From: Saccharicrinis sp963675435
Lineage (GTDB): Bacteria > Bacteroidota > Bacteroidia > Bacteroidales > Marinilabiliaceae
Assembly (NCBI GenBank): GCA_963675435.1
Contig: OY776216.1
Coordinates: 3,720,001 to 3,784,000, forward strand
Length of the DNA: 64,000 bases
Reading direction: 5' to 3'
Below the pieces are notes generated by a model. It saw nothing but the letters and a program-made list of their open reading frames with translations. It was not told the origin of the DNA and made no database searches. The first letter of the stretch is position 1. Each line of letters starts with the position of its first letter. Position numbers and translations under genes: made by a program. Positions 46,666 to 56,288 of this stretch are shown here, piece after piece.

Positions 46666-48417
46666 ATGGAAAACCAAGATGTATTGGCATTGGTAACGGA
46701 AAAAGCAAACCAATGGCTATCGGGAAATTACGATGAAGAAACTAAAAAAGAAGTTTCAGAACTTTTAAACAAAGAAGATAAAAGTGATCTTATTGATGCT
46801 TTTTACAAAGATTTAGAATTTGGAACAGGTGGTTTAAGAGGAATTATGGGACCTGGTTCTAACAGAATGAATATTTATACTGTTGGGGCTGCAACTCAAG
46901 GTTTAGCAAACTATCTTAATAGCCAGTTTGCAGATTTAGATGAAATCAAAGTGTGTATTGGTCACGATTGTAGAAATAACAGTAGAGAGTTTGCAGAAAT
47001 TTCAGCTAAGATTCTTTCTGCAAACGGAATTAAAGCGCTACTTTTTGATGATTTGCGTCCAACTCCAGAGGTTTCTTTTGTAATTCGTGAATTAAACTGC
47101 CAAAGCGGTATTATTATAACTGCATCACATAACCCTAAAGAATATAATGGTTATAAAGCATATTGGAACGATGGGGGTCAAATGATTGCACCTCACGATA
47201 CAAATGTTATTGATGAAGTTCAAAAAATTACCTCAATTGATGAAATTAAATTTGAAGGTAATAACAATTTAATTGAAGTATTAGGTGAGGAAATGGACAA
47301 AAAATACTTGGATAAAGTGAAGTCTATTTCATTAGATACAGGTGCAATTGAAAGAAATAAAGACCTGAAGATTATTTACACACCAATACACGGAACCGGA
47401 GTAAAATTAATTCCTGCTGCATTAAAGCAATACGGTTTTACAAATATCATCAATATTCCTGAGCAAGATGTTGTTAGTGGTGATTTTCCAACCGTAGTAT
47501 CTCCAAACCCAGAAGAACCTGCTGCATTAAAAATGGCAGTAGATAAAGCTGCTGAAATTGATGCTGATTTAGTAATGGCATCTGACCCTGATGCAGACAG
47601 ACTTGGAATTGCTTGCAAAAATGAAAAAGGCGAATTCATTTTGTTAAACGGAAATCAAACAGCACTTTTATTAACATGGTATATGGTTAAAAGGTGGAAA
47701 GAAAATAATCTTTTAACTGGTAAGGAATTTATTGTAAAAACCATTGTTACTAGTGAATTAATTAAAGAAATTGCTGTTAAAAACGAAATTGAATATTTTG
47801 ACGTCTTTACTGGTTTTAAATGGATTGCAGACAAAATCAAAAGCTACGAAGGAGAGAAAAAATATATTTGCGGTGGTGAAGAAAGTTATGGCTTCTTACC
47901 TGGTGACTATGTTAGAGATAAAGATGCAGTTGCTTCATGTGCTATGTTTGCAGAAATTGCAGCCTGGGCTAAAGATAACGGAGTAACTTTATTTGAACTT
48001 CTTCAAAACATTTACGTTGAATATGGTTTCTCTAAAGAGAAAATGATTTATATCGTACGTAAAGGAAAATCCGGAGCTGATGAAATTCAGCAATTAATGA
48101 AAGACTTTAGAGAAAATCCTCCTGTTGAATTGGCTGGTTCTAAAGTTTCTATTGTTAAAGATTATGCTGTATTAAAGGCCTTTAACACGACAGATAATAC
48201 AGAAGTAGATATTGATCTACCAGCAACTTCAAATGTGCTTCAATTCTTCACAGAGGATGGTTCTAAAGTAAGTGTAAGACCTTCTGGAACTGAACCTAAA
48301 ATCAAATTCTATTTTGAGGTTAAGGGTGAAATGAAAGATAAGGGTGATTACTATGATGCTGATGCTAAAGCCGAAGTTAAAATCAATGCAATTGCTTCTG
48401 ATTTAAAAATTCTGTAA
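46666..48417 (+). CDS. Phosphoglucomutase/phosphomannomutase family protein
   Basis: The 583-residue alpha-D-phosphohexomutase has the active serine at residue 154 in TASHNPKEYNGYK, metal loop DPDADRLG, sugar-binding GGEESYGF, and phosphate-binding RPSGTEPKIKFY at the C-terminus. Length fits the large type (~580) found in Bacteroidota. It supplies glucose-1-phosphate to rfbA, or mannose-1-phosphate; the substrate is inferred. It closes the run, 16 bp after rfbD; a terminator follows. Confidence 0.94.
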   Translation: MENQDVLALVTEKANQWLSGNYDEETKKEVSELLNKEDKSDLIDAFYKDLEFGTGGLRGIMGPGSNRMNIYTVGAATQGLANYLNSQFADLDEIKVCIGHDCRNNSREFAEISAKILSANGIKALLFDDLRPTPEVSFVIRELNCQSGIIITASHNPKEYNGYKAYWNDGGQMIAPHDTNVIDEVQKITSIDEIKFEGNNNLIEVLGEEMDKKYLDKVKSISLDTGAIERNKDLKIIYTPIHGTGVKLIPAALKQYGFTNIINIPEQDVVSGDFPTVVSPNPEEPAALKMAVDKAAEIDADLVMASDPDADRLGIACKNEKGEFILLNGNQTALLLTWYMVKRWKENNLLTGKEFIVKTIVTSELIKEIAVKNEIEYFDVFTGFKWIADKIKSYEGEKKYICGGEESYGFLPGDYVRDKDAVASCAMFAEIAAWAKDNGVTLFELLQNIYVEYGFSKEKMIYIVRKGKSGADEIQQLMKDFRENPPVELAGSKVSIVKDYAVLKAFNTTDNTEVDIDLPATSNVLQFFTEDGSKVSVRPSGTEPKIKFYFEVKGEMKDKGDYYDADAKAEVKINAIASDLKIL

Positions 48418-48443
48418 AGTAATAATTAAAATATTGATAACAT

Positions 48444-48469
48444 AAAGGGGGATTCCATTCCCCTTTTTT
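48444..48469 (+). terminator. Terminator of the sugar-nucleotide run
   Basis: AAAGGGGG... / ...CCCCTTT stem (48444-48452 with 48458-48466, one GU pair) and a run of T residues. It stands 26 bp past the phosphohexomutase stop and directly before repeat copy B. Confidence 0.8.
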
Positions 48470-48474
48470 ATTAA

Positions 48475-48731
48475 TAACCCGAGTTCGATATAAAATTATT
48501 GGCTCAGACCGCTTATAAATAATGAGTTTCAATGAATATTTATGAAGTCATAGCGGGCTATGTCAAACAAATATGAAGCAGAAAATCGTTGTTTATATGT
48601 GGCTTTCTATTAAAACACTAATCTACTTCGTTAAATTCTTCTACCATAGCTCGCTATGCAAAAAGAATTTGCCTTGTATATCAGCATTTTAATAAAATCT
48701 GAGCTCTTTAATTTTAATCGAGCTCGGGTTA
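48475..48731 (-). repeat. MITE-like 257-bp repeat, copy B
   Basis: Copy B is the reverse complement of copy A with 7 mismatches and no indels in 257 positions. It has the same TIRs (TAACCCGAG ... CTCGGGTTA, flanking TA), and the same CATAGC palindromes. It separates the phosphohexomutase terminator from the stop of the RecD-like gene. The right TIR end is 6 bp from that stop codon. Confidence 0.9.
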
Positions 48732-48736
48732 TTATA

Positions 48737-50158
48737 TTACTCAAAATACTCATCTTTAAAGTTAACTAGATACAACTTATCTGTACACCTTGTTATTGCA
48801 GTATATAGCCATCTATAATAATCTTTATTTATATTCTCCTCTGGGACAAAACCAGGATCTACAAACACCACTTTCCACTGACCTCCCTGTGCTTTATGAC
48901 AGGTCATTGCATAGGCAAACTTAACTTGTAATGCATTATAGTACTCATTATTTTTTACGGCCTCATATTGCTTTCTTTTAGGACTCAAATCTTCATAGTC
49001 TCTCATAATTTCATAAAAGAAGGTCTCTTGTTCTTTTTGAGTAAATCCGGCAGTATCTGTATTTAATACATCTAAAATTAATTTAACATCTACTTCCAAC
49101 TCCTTATAATCCACTAATCGAATTGTGCAATTTACAAACCTCTTATCATAAAGCTCTTCATAACCTTTTATTCTAACTATCTCAGCTATATCACCATTTG
49201 CAATAAAATCAACTTCTTTATTATCTTTCAACCAGTAATAATTATTTTTTACCACCAGTATATAATCTCCTACAGATACCTCTTCTTCTTTATACAAAAT
49301 AGAATTACGAATTCCCTTATTGTAAAGATTTGTTCTTTTATTTGATCTATTTACAATCAAAGTTTCATCCATACCTACGGTATCATATGCGGTATTTATT
49401 TCTTCTATAAGTTCTTCCCCTGATATCCTTTTGATATCTTTATAACCATATGTATCAAACTTAGGAAGATCATCGAAGACAGTTTCTGATTCTATAGAAC
49501 ATCGAAGACTCGAAGCATTATTTAAAATTCCACTTCCCAACGATTGCCGAACAACATCTGTCAAAAAGCATGAAAATTGAGTGACCCCATAATATTTTAA
49601 GATATCAGTATCCAAGGCAGGACTGGTGGAATTTCCTATCGGAGGTAACTGTGCGGAGTCTCCAATTAAAACCAACCTGCAATTTCTATTTTCAAAAACA
49701 AAATTAAATAGATCCTCAAGTAAATTACCACTTCCAAAACTTGTATATTCACTACTTAATCCTGAAATCATAGATGCTTCATCAACAAAAAATATGGTGT
49801 CAGGTTTTAAATTCTTATTCAAATTAAAAGTTCCGAGTCCATCATTTGCTGATTTTTGACGATAAATGACTTTATGAATAGTATATGCTGCCTTTGCCGC
49901 ATAACCAGAAAACACTTTTGCTGCTCTTCCTGTTGGTGCCATTAAAACCTGCCTAAATTGAAATTCATCCAGAGCAGATACGATTGAACTTATTAAAGAT
50001 GTTTTTCCTGTTCCGGCATATCCCTTTAAAACAAATACAGGATTTTCTTCTGTGGAGGTAAGAAAATCGACAAAAAGTTCGATTGCAGCATTCTGAGATT
50101 CCGTAGGAACATGCTCAAAATGAGCCTTTATATTAGTTACGATGTGATTATTTAACAT
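48737..50158 (-). CDS. RecD-like superfamily 1 helicase
   Basis: The 473-residue AAA-type ATPase has Walker A GYAGTGKT (46-53), MAPTGRAAK (motif Ia), TIFFVDEASMISG (Walker B/II), LIGDSAQLPPIG (III) and a C-terminal FAYAMTCHKAQG (motif V) with WLYTAITR (VI). This matches RecD/TraA-type exonuclease V alpha helicases without the N-terminal RecB-binding domain. It is likely a RecD2-like stand-alone helicase; no recB or recC is near. The ATG is 36 bp from the next gene on the other strand. Confidence 0.88.
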   Translation of the reverse strand: MLNNHIVTNIKAHFEHVPTESQNAAIELFVDFLTSTEENPVFVLKGYAGTGKTSLISSIVSALDEFQFRQVLMAPTGRAAKVFSGYAAKAAYTIHKVIYRQKSANDGLGTFNLNKNLKPDTIFFVDEASMISGLSSEYTSFGSGNLLEDLFNFVFENRNCRLVLIGDSAQLPPIGNSTSPALDTDILKYYGVTQFSCFLTDVVRQSLGSGILNNASSLRCSIESETVFDDLPKFDTYGYKDIKRISGEELIEEINTAYDTVGMDETLIVNRSNKRTNLYNKGIRNSILYKEEEVSVGDYILVVKNNYYWLKDNKEVDFIANGDIAEIVRIKGYEELYDKRFVNCTIRLVDYKELEVDVKLILDVLNTDTAGFTQKEQETFFYEIMRDYEDLSPKRKQYEAVKNNEYYNALQVKFAYAMTCHKAQGGQWKVVFVDPGFVPEENINKDYYRWLYTAITRCTDKLYLVNFKDEYFE

Positions 50159-50248
50159 TATTCGCTATAAAATAAGTGAATCAAAATCCAAAATTTGATT
50201 TTTTTTTTAAATTTGTGCATTCAAACTAATACAAAAATCTGTAAAATA

Positions 50249-50878
50249 ATGAAAACAGTAATTCAAATCGTACTTCTTATTGCAATTGTTGGTTTAGCAT
50301 ATCTGTGTTATGACAGCATCAATAGTGTAATTGAGTTTAACAGAGTTCATAAACTTCGTACAGAAGCTAACATCGAAAAACTAAAAGATATCAGAACTGC
50401 TCAGGTTGCTTACAAATCGCAATATGAAAAATATACAGGAAGTTTTGATTCCTTAATTAATTTTGTGAAAACTGATTCTTTAAAATTAGTAAAAAAAGAA
50501 GGTAGCCTTTCTGATAGTTTAATAGCAGAAGGTTGGACTGAAGAAAAAGCATTAAAATTAGGAATGATTAAACGTGATACAATTTTAGTGAGCGTTCTTG
50601 ATTCTCTATTTGGTAAAAACTACCACATTGATTCTTTAAAGTATGTTCCATTCGTTGCTAACGAAGAATACGAAATGGGAGCTGGTATTGTTCAAACTGG
50701 TTCTGGTGTAAAAGTTGAAGTATTCGAAGCCAAAGTGCATAATAACGTTTATCTTGATGGACTTGATGAGCAAGAAATTATTAACTTAAACGATAAAGCT
50801 TCTAAACTAGAGAAATATCCTGGATTAAAAGTTGGTTCATTAGAAGAAACAAATAACAACGCCGGTAACTGGGAGTAA
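50249..50878 (+). CDS. Hypothetical membrane-anchored protein
   Basis: The 209-residue product starts at ATG 50249; an in-frame TTG at 50195 would add 18 residues without signal logic. One N-terminal membrane helix (about 4-20), then a polar domain beginning ..NRVHKLRTEANIEKLKDIRTAQ, a helical stretch typical of pilin-like or Bacteroidota envelope proteins, and beta strands to the end. Unknown role. It precedes a DUF3822 gene by 61 bp on the same strand. Confidence 0.7.
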   Translation: MKTVIQIVLLIAIVGLAYLCYDSINSVIEFNRVHKLRTEANIEKLKDIRTAQVAYKSQYEKYTGSFDSLINFVKTDSLKLVKKEGSLSDSLIAEGWTEEKALKLGMIKRDTILVSVLDSLFGKNYHIDSLKYVPFVANEEYEMGAGIVQTGSGVKVEVFEAKVHNNVYLDGLDEQEIINLNDKASKLEKYPGLKVGSLEETNNNAGNWE

Positions 50879-50939
50879 TATTTTACTTTAACTGCAGAAT
50901 TAAAATATAAAACACACTGCTTTAACGTAAAATATTATT

Positions 50940-51791
50940 ATGAGTAACCAATTTGTTGTTGATAGTAATTTCGATAAAAACATTACGAATTCATATTTTT
51001 TGTCCATCCAGTTAACACTGGATGGATTTTCTTTTTGTGTTCTTGACCCAATTAGTAATGAATACATCTTATTTTCAGAACACGCTCTATCAATAAATGA
51101 TTCATTAATCCAATCTATTGAGAAAGAACTAAAAGAAAATGAATATTTACAACTTCCATATCAAAAAGTTTTTGTTCTATATTACACAAAACAAAACACT
51201 TTAATTCCAACCTCTTTATATCAAAAAGACCAAAAGGAATTATACCTAGATTTCTGTTTTAACCAAAATAAGTTTGAGGAAGAGTTGACATTTAGCAATA
51301 AGATTAAAATGGCAGATTCTTATTGTATTTTTAGCATACCAAAAACAATAGTAGAGCTTTTAAATAATAAATTTTCAAATATTTATTATTACTGTTCCAC
51401 TACTCCATTTATTGAAACAGCTCTTTTAAACACTAGTTTCAATTATGATCAATTTCAAATCTATATAAATCTGCAAAACTCAATTTTTGATATAATTGCT
51501 ATTGCAGGAAATGATTTGAAATTACATAACTCTTTTAAATTTCATGATAAGAAAGAGTTTTTATATTATACTCTTCTTATTTTTGAGCAACTAAAACTTA
51601 ACACCAATACTTCAACTATATTTCTGAGTGGAGCTATTTCGAAAACTGATGAGATTTATTCTCTTTTAAAGAAGTATATTAAAAACATTGAAATCGTAAA
51701 AGAAAGTAAACACTTTAAGTTTGCTTCCGTTTTTAAAACCATTTCCCTTCAAGAACATATCAATTTAATTAATATTCCATTATGCGTATAA
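50940..51791 (+). CDS. DUF3822 family protein
   Basis: The 283-residue protein matches the Bacteroidota-specific DUF3822 family, which has an ASKHA-like (actin/hexokinase) fold by outline: SYFLSIQLTLDGFSFCVLD at the start and IFDIIAIAGNDLKLHNSF in the middle. Its function is unknown. In Bacteroidota it is nearly always directly upstream of rsmD, as here; the last 10 bp overlap rsmD, so the two are translationally coupled. Confidence 0.8.
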   Translation: MSNQFVVDSNFDKNITNSYFLSIQLTLDGFSFCVLDPISNEYILFSEHALSINDSLIQSIEKELKENEYLQLPYQKVFVLYYTKQNTLIPTSLYQKDQKELYLDFCFNQNKFEEELTFSNKIKMADSYCIFSIPKTIVELLNNKFSNIYYYCSTTPFIETALLNTSFNYDQFQIYINLQNSIFDIIAIAGNDLKLHNSFKFHDKKEFLYYTLLIFEQLKLNTNTSTIFLSGAISKTDEIYSLLKKYIKNIEIVKESKHFKFASVFKTISLQEHINLINIPLCV

Positions 51792-52318
51792 TAAGTGGCT
51801 CTTTAAAAGGGAGACGATTCTCCCCACCCAAAAATTTTAAAGCCAGACCAACTACTGACTTTGCCAAAGAGAACTTATTTAATGTTCTAAATAACAATTA
51901 TTCTTTTGATGAACTTAAAGTATTAGACTTATTTGGCGGCACAGGAAGCATTAGTTTAGAATTTGCTTCAAGAGGTACAAAAGATATCACATGCGTTGAA
52001 TTAAACTTCAATCACTTTAGATTTATTAAAAAGAATATTGAAGAGCTGGACATGAAATCATCGATTAAAGTTATTAAAGCAGATGCATTTAAATTTATAG
52101 AGAAAACATCTGAAATCTACGATATGATTTTTGCAGATCCTCCATATGATCTTGAAAATTCAGAAACAATTCCTGATCTCGTACTAACAAATAAATTATT
52201 AAATAGCGAAGGATTATTAATTTTTGAACATTCAGGAAAAGTAGATTTTAAATCACACCCTAATTTTATTGAAAACAGAGAAAATGGTAAAGTAATATTT
52301 ACATTCTTTAAAGCATAA
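51782..52318 (+). CDS. rsmD: 16S rRNA (guanine(966)-N2)-methyltransferase
   Basis: The 178-residue enzyme has RIISGSLKGRRF and ARPTTDFAKENLFN (RNA-facing), LDLFGGTGSISLEFASRG (SAM motif I) and the catalytic FADPPYDL (Asp119). It methylates G966 of 16S rRNA. Complete, overlapping the end of DUF3822 by 10 bp. Confidence 0.95.
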   Translation: MRIISGSLKGRRFSPPKNFKARPTTDFAKENLFNVLNNNYSFDELKVLDLFGGTGSISLEFASRGTKDITCVELNFNHFRFIKKNIEELDMKSSIKVIKADAFKFIEKTSEIYDMIFADPPYDLENSETIPDLVLTNKLLNSEGLLIFEHSGKVDFKSHPNFIENRENGKVIFTFFKA

Positions 52319-52341
52319 AAAAAGGAGCAATGCTCCTTTTT
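52317..52341 (+). terminator. Bidirectional terminator between rsmD and xerD
   Basis: AAAAAAAGGAGC / GCTCCTTTTTTTTT stem with a 3-nt loop directly after the rsmD stop. It has A- and T-runs on both sides, so it ends rsmD on the plus and xerD on the minus strand. Confidence 0.9.
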
Positions 52342-52347
52342 TTTTAT

Positions 52348-53250
52348 TTATGATCGTGGGTGAAATTGAATCATTGTATTTTTAAGATACTCTTTATCTA
52401 AATGAGTATATATTTCTGTTGTAATTATAGATTCATGTCCTAACATTTCCTGAACTGCTCTTAAATTAGCGCCTCCATCAATTAGGTGTGTTGCAAATGA
52501 ATGACGGAAAGTATGAGGACTTACATTTTTATCCATTCCAATCACAGCAACAAGACCTTTGATAATTGTAAAGATCATAACGCGAGACAACTTCTTCCCT
52601 CTCCGGTTTAAAAACAAAATGTCTTCACTATCATGATGAATCTTAAGATTCCTTCGATATTCGCTTAAATATAAATTTATTTCCTTTATTGCCTTGGCAC
52701 TAATTGGCACCAATCGCTCTTTATTCCCCTTACCTTCAATCTTAATAAAACCCGATTCAAAAAATAAATTTGAGATTTTTAACTCTATTAATTCCGAAAC
52801 CCTCAAACCACAACTATACAAAGTTTCCAAAATAGCTTTATTTCTTTGACCCTCTGGCTTTTTGGTATCAATAGCATTTATAATAGTATCTATTTCTTCA
52901 ACTGATAGAATTTCAGGCAACTTTCTTCCAATCTTAGGTGACTCCAGTAATGCAGTTGGATCTTTTTCAATTTTTTCTTCTATCAAGAGAAATTTATAAA
53001 ATGATTTGATCCCACTAATAATTCTTGCTTGAGTCCTGGGACTAATACCTTTTTGGGCAATCCATTCTATCATCTCTTTAAGATTATTTAAAGTAACTCC
53101 CTCTGGTCCTTCCTGATCAAGTCCACGATCTTTTAGAAACTGAACTAATTTTGTTAAATCTGTAACGTAGGCATGAATTGAATTATCTGATAACCCTTTT
53201 TCGACTTTTAAATAACCTTTAAAGCCTTCAATTTCTGATTCCCAAATCAT
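52348..53250 (-). CDS. xerD: Site-specific tyrosine recombinase XerD
   Basis: The 300-residue recombinase has the catalytic set Arg150, Lys174, His246, Arg249, His272 and nucleophile Tyr281, with SGLRVSEL, HTFRHSFATHL and GHESIITTEIYTHL motifs. The N-terminal SAM-like core-binding domain (1-90) is present. Length and motifs fit chromosome-dimer resolution recombinases; XerC or XerD cannot be separated by eye, and many Bacteroidota have several. It is the only gene on its transcript and converges on rsmD. Confidence 0.92.
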   Translation of the reverse strand: MIWESEIEGFKGYLKVEKGLSDNSIHAYVTDLTKLVQFLKDRGLDQEGPEGVTLNNLKEMIEWIAQKGISPRTQARIISGIKSFYKFLLIEEKIEKDPTALLESPKIGRKLPEILSVEEIDTIINAIDTKKPEGQRNKAILETLYSCGLRVSELIELKISNLFFESGFIKIEGKGNKERLVPISAKAIKEINLYLSEYRRNLKIHHDSEDILFLNRRGKKLSRVMIFTIIKGLVAVIGMDKNVSPHTFRHSFATHLIDGGANLRAVQEMLGHESIITTEIYTHLDKEYLKNTMIQFHPRS

Positions 53251-53572
53251 TTTTAGTAAATTAATTAATTATAAATTGAAATAGTATAGTAAATATAATA
53301 ACATATATATTTCCAATCAACAAAAAATAATTTTTTATGTAAATATTAATTTATTATATTAAAAATGTAACGTACTATCTTACTTTAATTTAAACTCAAT
53401 ATTTCAAAAATATAATATCAATGCTACTAATCACAACATTTAATATATATTGTATTTAAGAAATTAGTAATGATATGTTTTAGAAAGAAGAATAAATTAA
53501 TCATAGCATTTCATTAATCACTAGATCCTTAGATAAATATAAAAATCATAAGTAAGATCGATAATTGACTAG

Positions 53573-53620
53573 TGATTCATTACAATATTTAACCTATAAG
53601 TTAAATATTGTAATGAATCA
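53573..53620 (+). repeat. Perfect 21-bp inverted repeat, 6-nt centre
   Basis: TGATTCATTACAATATTTAAC (53573-53593) and its exact reverse complement (53600-53620) with CTATAA between. The left end can alternatively pair with AATCACTAG (53516-53524) through CTAGTGATT (53569-53577). The 6-nt centre with flanking arms recalls a recombination core, but this is speculative. Confidence 0.7.
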
Positions 53621-53799
53621 CACCCAAACTAAATTTAAACTACAATATCAATTTAATCTATTGATTTCATGCCTTTTAATCCCAATCAACTTTATATAAA
53701 CAATTAATAGAATATCAACAAGTTATTTATAAACTATAAAAACTAGACTTTTTATTACATTGTTTATTAAATCAGTTTTATTATCACATAAGTTTTCAA

Positions 53800-53807
53800 T
53801 ACATTTG
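53800..53807 (+). promoter_or_regulatory. Possible -7 element for aroQ-pyk
   Basis: TACATTTG matches TAnnTTTG, 61 bp before the aroQ ATG. A clear -33 TTG is not present at 18-21 bp. Confidence 0.4.
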
Positions 53808-53867
53808 CTGCGAATTTAAGAGTGCCTTATAAACCAAATTGTATTTACTACAATTTTTTCAGAAAAA

Positions 53868-54308
53868 ATGAAGCTTTTAATACTAAATGGACCTAATTTA
53901 AATTTATTAGGGAAGAGAGAAGTAAATATTTATGGGAATAAGTCTTTTGAAGATTATTTCAACGAATTGAAAACAATTTACAATAAAATTGAACTATCTT
54001 ATTTTCAATCAAATAGCGAAGGTAAATTAATTGATAAAATACACGAGGTAGGTTTTAGTTTCGATGCAATTATATTTAATGCAGGCGCTTACACTCATAC
54101 ATCCGTTGCACTGGCAGACGCAATATCTGGCATTACCACTCCAGTAATCGAAGTTCATATTTCAAATGTATTTAAACGAGAGTCTTTTAGGCATCACTCA
54201 TACATTTCTCCTGTTTGCACAGGAACCATAGTTGGTTTTGGATTGGATTCGTATAATTTAGCTATTCAAAGTATAATAAATGCATCTGAATTAAAGCAAG
54301 ATAAATAA
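53868..54308 (+). CDS. aroQ: 3-dehydroquinate dehydratase, type II
   Basis: The 146-residue enzyme has LNGPNLNLLGKRE (7-19, with the catalytic Arg), Tyr22, FNAGAYTHTSVALADAI and the EVHISN motif. It dehydrates 3-dehydroquinate in the shikimate pathway. It is 29 bp before pyk and shares a likely transcript. Confidence 0.96.
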   Translation: MKLLILNGPNLNLLGKREVNIYGNKSFEDYFNELKTIYNKIELSYFQSNSEGKLIDKIHEVGFSFDAIIFNAGAYTHTSVALADAISGITTPVIEVHISNVFKRESFRHHSYISPVCTGTIVGFGLDSYNLAIQSIINASELKQDK

Positions 54309-54337
54309 ATAGAAAAATTAAAATAAATAATTAGTTG

Positions 54338-55774
54338 ATGAAAAAGTTTACAAAAATCGTTGCGACTGTATCAGACATGAAGTGTGATCAGGAGTATGTC
54401 AAAAGTTTAATTAAATCAGGAGTAAATGTTGTGAGATTAAATACAGCTCACATGGATTACGAAGGTTTAAAAAGAGTTGTTGAAAGAGTACGTGAAGTAT
54501 CTGACAAAGTTGCAATCCTTGTTGATACTAAAGGTCCTGAGATCAGAACAACACCTACTGAAGATGGCAATAAAATTTTAGTTGCAAAAGGTAGCACAAT
54601 TTTAGTTAAAGGAGAGCCTGATACTAAATCAACAGCTGAGTGCGTATGCGTATCATATGCTGATTTTGTTAAAGATGTTCCTGTTGGAAGCGACGTTTTA
54701 ATTGACGATGGCGAAACTGCACTTAAAGTTATTGATAAAAAAGATAACTGTATAGTATGTTCTGTAGAAAACGACGGTGAAATTGGTGGTAAAAAGAGTG
54801 TAAACGTTCCTGGTGTTCGTATTAACTTACCATCATTAACTGAAAAAGATATTCGTTTCTTAGAATATTCTGCTGAGCAAGAAGTGGATTTTATTGCTCA
54901 CTCATTCGTAAGAAATGCACAAGATGTTGCTGATGTTCAAAAGGAATTAGATCGTCTTGAGTGTCCAGCTAAAATCATCGCTAAAATCGAAAACCAAGAA
55001 GGTGTTGATAATATTGACGAGATTGTTGATTGTGTTTATGGAGTTATGATTGCACGTGGTGATATGGGTATTGAAATTGCTCAGGAAAAAATTCCTGGAA
55101 TACAACGTAAGTTAATCAGAACATGTGTAGAGTTTAAAAAGCCTGTAATTGTTGCTACGCAAATGCTACATACAATGATCAAAAATCCTCGTCCAACACG
55201 TGCTGAGGTTACTGACGTTGCAAATGCTATTTACTATCGTACAGACGCAATTATGCTTAGTGGTGAAACAGCATACGGAGATTATGGTATTGAAGCAGTT
55301 CAAACAATGTCTTCAATTGCTAAAGAGGTTGAAGCAGCTAAGGATAATGCAAATGATATTCCTGTTCCAAATTTACAAAAAAGCAAAACAACATATTTAG
55401 CTGAAACAGCATTTAAATCAGCTGCTGACTTAAATGTTAAAGCTGTTATTACTGATAGTATTTCAGGTAGAACTGCTCGTTACTTAGCCGCATTTAGAGG
55501 AAAAATTCCTGTATATGCATTGTGTTTTAGTCCTAGAACAGCAAGAGAGTTAAATCTTTCATATGGTGTATCTCCTAGAATCATGGAGCAAGGAGGATCT
55601 AAGGAAGAGATCCTTATCAAAACTCTTGAAAAATTATTAAAAAAAGAAGTTTTAGCAAATACTGATCAAGTCGCATATCTTGGAAGTAGCTTTGGTATCG
55701 GAAGTGGTACTACATTCCTTGAAATTATAACTGTTGAAGAGTTATTAACTAAAACAAAAGAAGCTAAGAAATAA
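54338..55774 (+). CDS. pyk: Pyruvate kinase
   Basis: The 478-residue product starts at ATG 54338 (a TTG one codon earlier is ignored). It shows NTAHMDYEG near the substrate, VDTKGPEIRT, KIIAKIENQEG (metal-binding Lys and Glu), MIARGDMGIEI and ATQMLHTMI, with the C-terminal domain to the end. It is complete and follows aroQ. Confidence 0.97.
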   Translation: MKKFTKIVATVSDMKCDQEYVKSLIKSGVNVVRLNTAHMDYEGLKRVVERVREVSDKVAILVDTKGPEIRTTPTEDGNKILVAKGSTILVKGEPDTKSTAECVCVSYADFVKDVPVGSDVLIDDGETALKVIDKKDNCIVCSVENDGEIGGKKSVNVPGVRINLPSLTEKDIRFLEYSAEQEVDFIAHSFVRNAQDVADVQKELDRLECPAKIIAKIENQEGVDNIDEIVDCVYGVMIARGDMGIEIAQEKIPGIQRKLIRTCVEFKKPVIVATQMLHTMIKNPRPTRAEVTDVANAIYYRTDAIMLSGETAYGDYGIEAVQTMSSIAKEVEAAKDNANDIPVPNLQKSKTTYLAETAFKSAADLNVKAVITDSISGRTARYLAAFRGKIPVYALCFSPRTARELNLSYGVSPRIMEQGGSKEEILIKTLEKLLKKEVLANTDQVAYLGSSFGIGSGTTFLEIITVEELLTKTKEAKK

Positions 55775-55795
55775 TTATAATTTCTTTCTAAATAC

Positions 55796-55818
55796 AAAAG
55801 AGGCTATATGCCTCTTTT
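55796..55818 (+). terminator. Terminator of aroQ-pyk
   Basis: AAAAGAGGC / GCCTCTTTT stem, loop TATAT, then a T-run, 21 bp past the pyk stop. Confidence 0.9.
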
Positions 55819-56230
55819 TTTTTGCACTTAGGTAATCTCCCACTGCAAACCTAATAATATTGCATCATATGAGTTAAAAGGAAACAATCCTGCCATATCT
55901 AATTTCCATATATAAACTCACTTTTACTAACCTCATGAATAATTATAAAATCAATAAACTGTCACGCTTTTAGTATTAAATTATTAAAAAATCAGTATAC
56001 AGAGCTCTCTATATTGATAAAAAATGACACTTTTGATTTGATAGATAACTCTTAAAACAATACTCTAAACTCACCTCATTACATCATATCACCCCTTATG
56101 TAATATATACCACGATTCATTCTGTTTTTTTTACCATTTCATCACTACACACAACACCCTGAAAAGCAATACCGTAACGGGATACAGCAATTCTATTTTT
56201 ATTTTTTTTTCAAAAAAAATCGCATAACTA
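55819..56230. other. Gene-free stretch before the tRNA array
   Basis: About 410 bp, AT-rich. No ORF and no repeat is seen; the tRNA promoter lies at the right end. Confidence 0.45.
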
Positions 56231-56260
56231 TTGCAAGTAGATACAAAAGCTCTATCTTTG
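56231..56260 (+). promoter_or_regulatory. Promoter of the tRNA-Asp array
   Basis: TTG at 56231-56233 and TATCTTTG at 56253-56260 match TTG / TAnnTTTG with a 19-bp spacer. The start would be about 22 bp before the first tRNA. Confidence 0.75.
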
Positions 56261-56288
56261 CATCGCTTTCAGAAAAACAAGCACAATT

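Larger units (their letters stand above)
53251..53867. other. 617-bp gene-free region with inverted repeats
   Basis: AT-rich intergenic sequence between xerD and aroQ. It contains the 21-bp perfect inverted repeat and the overlapping 9-bp repeat described below. The aroQ promoter is near its right end. No ORF is seen. Confidence 0.6.

Noticed and set aside
53573..53620. A firm dif site call
   Set aside because: The arms are 21 bp and perfectly symmetric, whereas dif has 11-bp, asymmetric arms; only the 6-nt centre and the neighbouring xerD support it.
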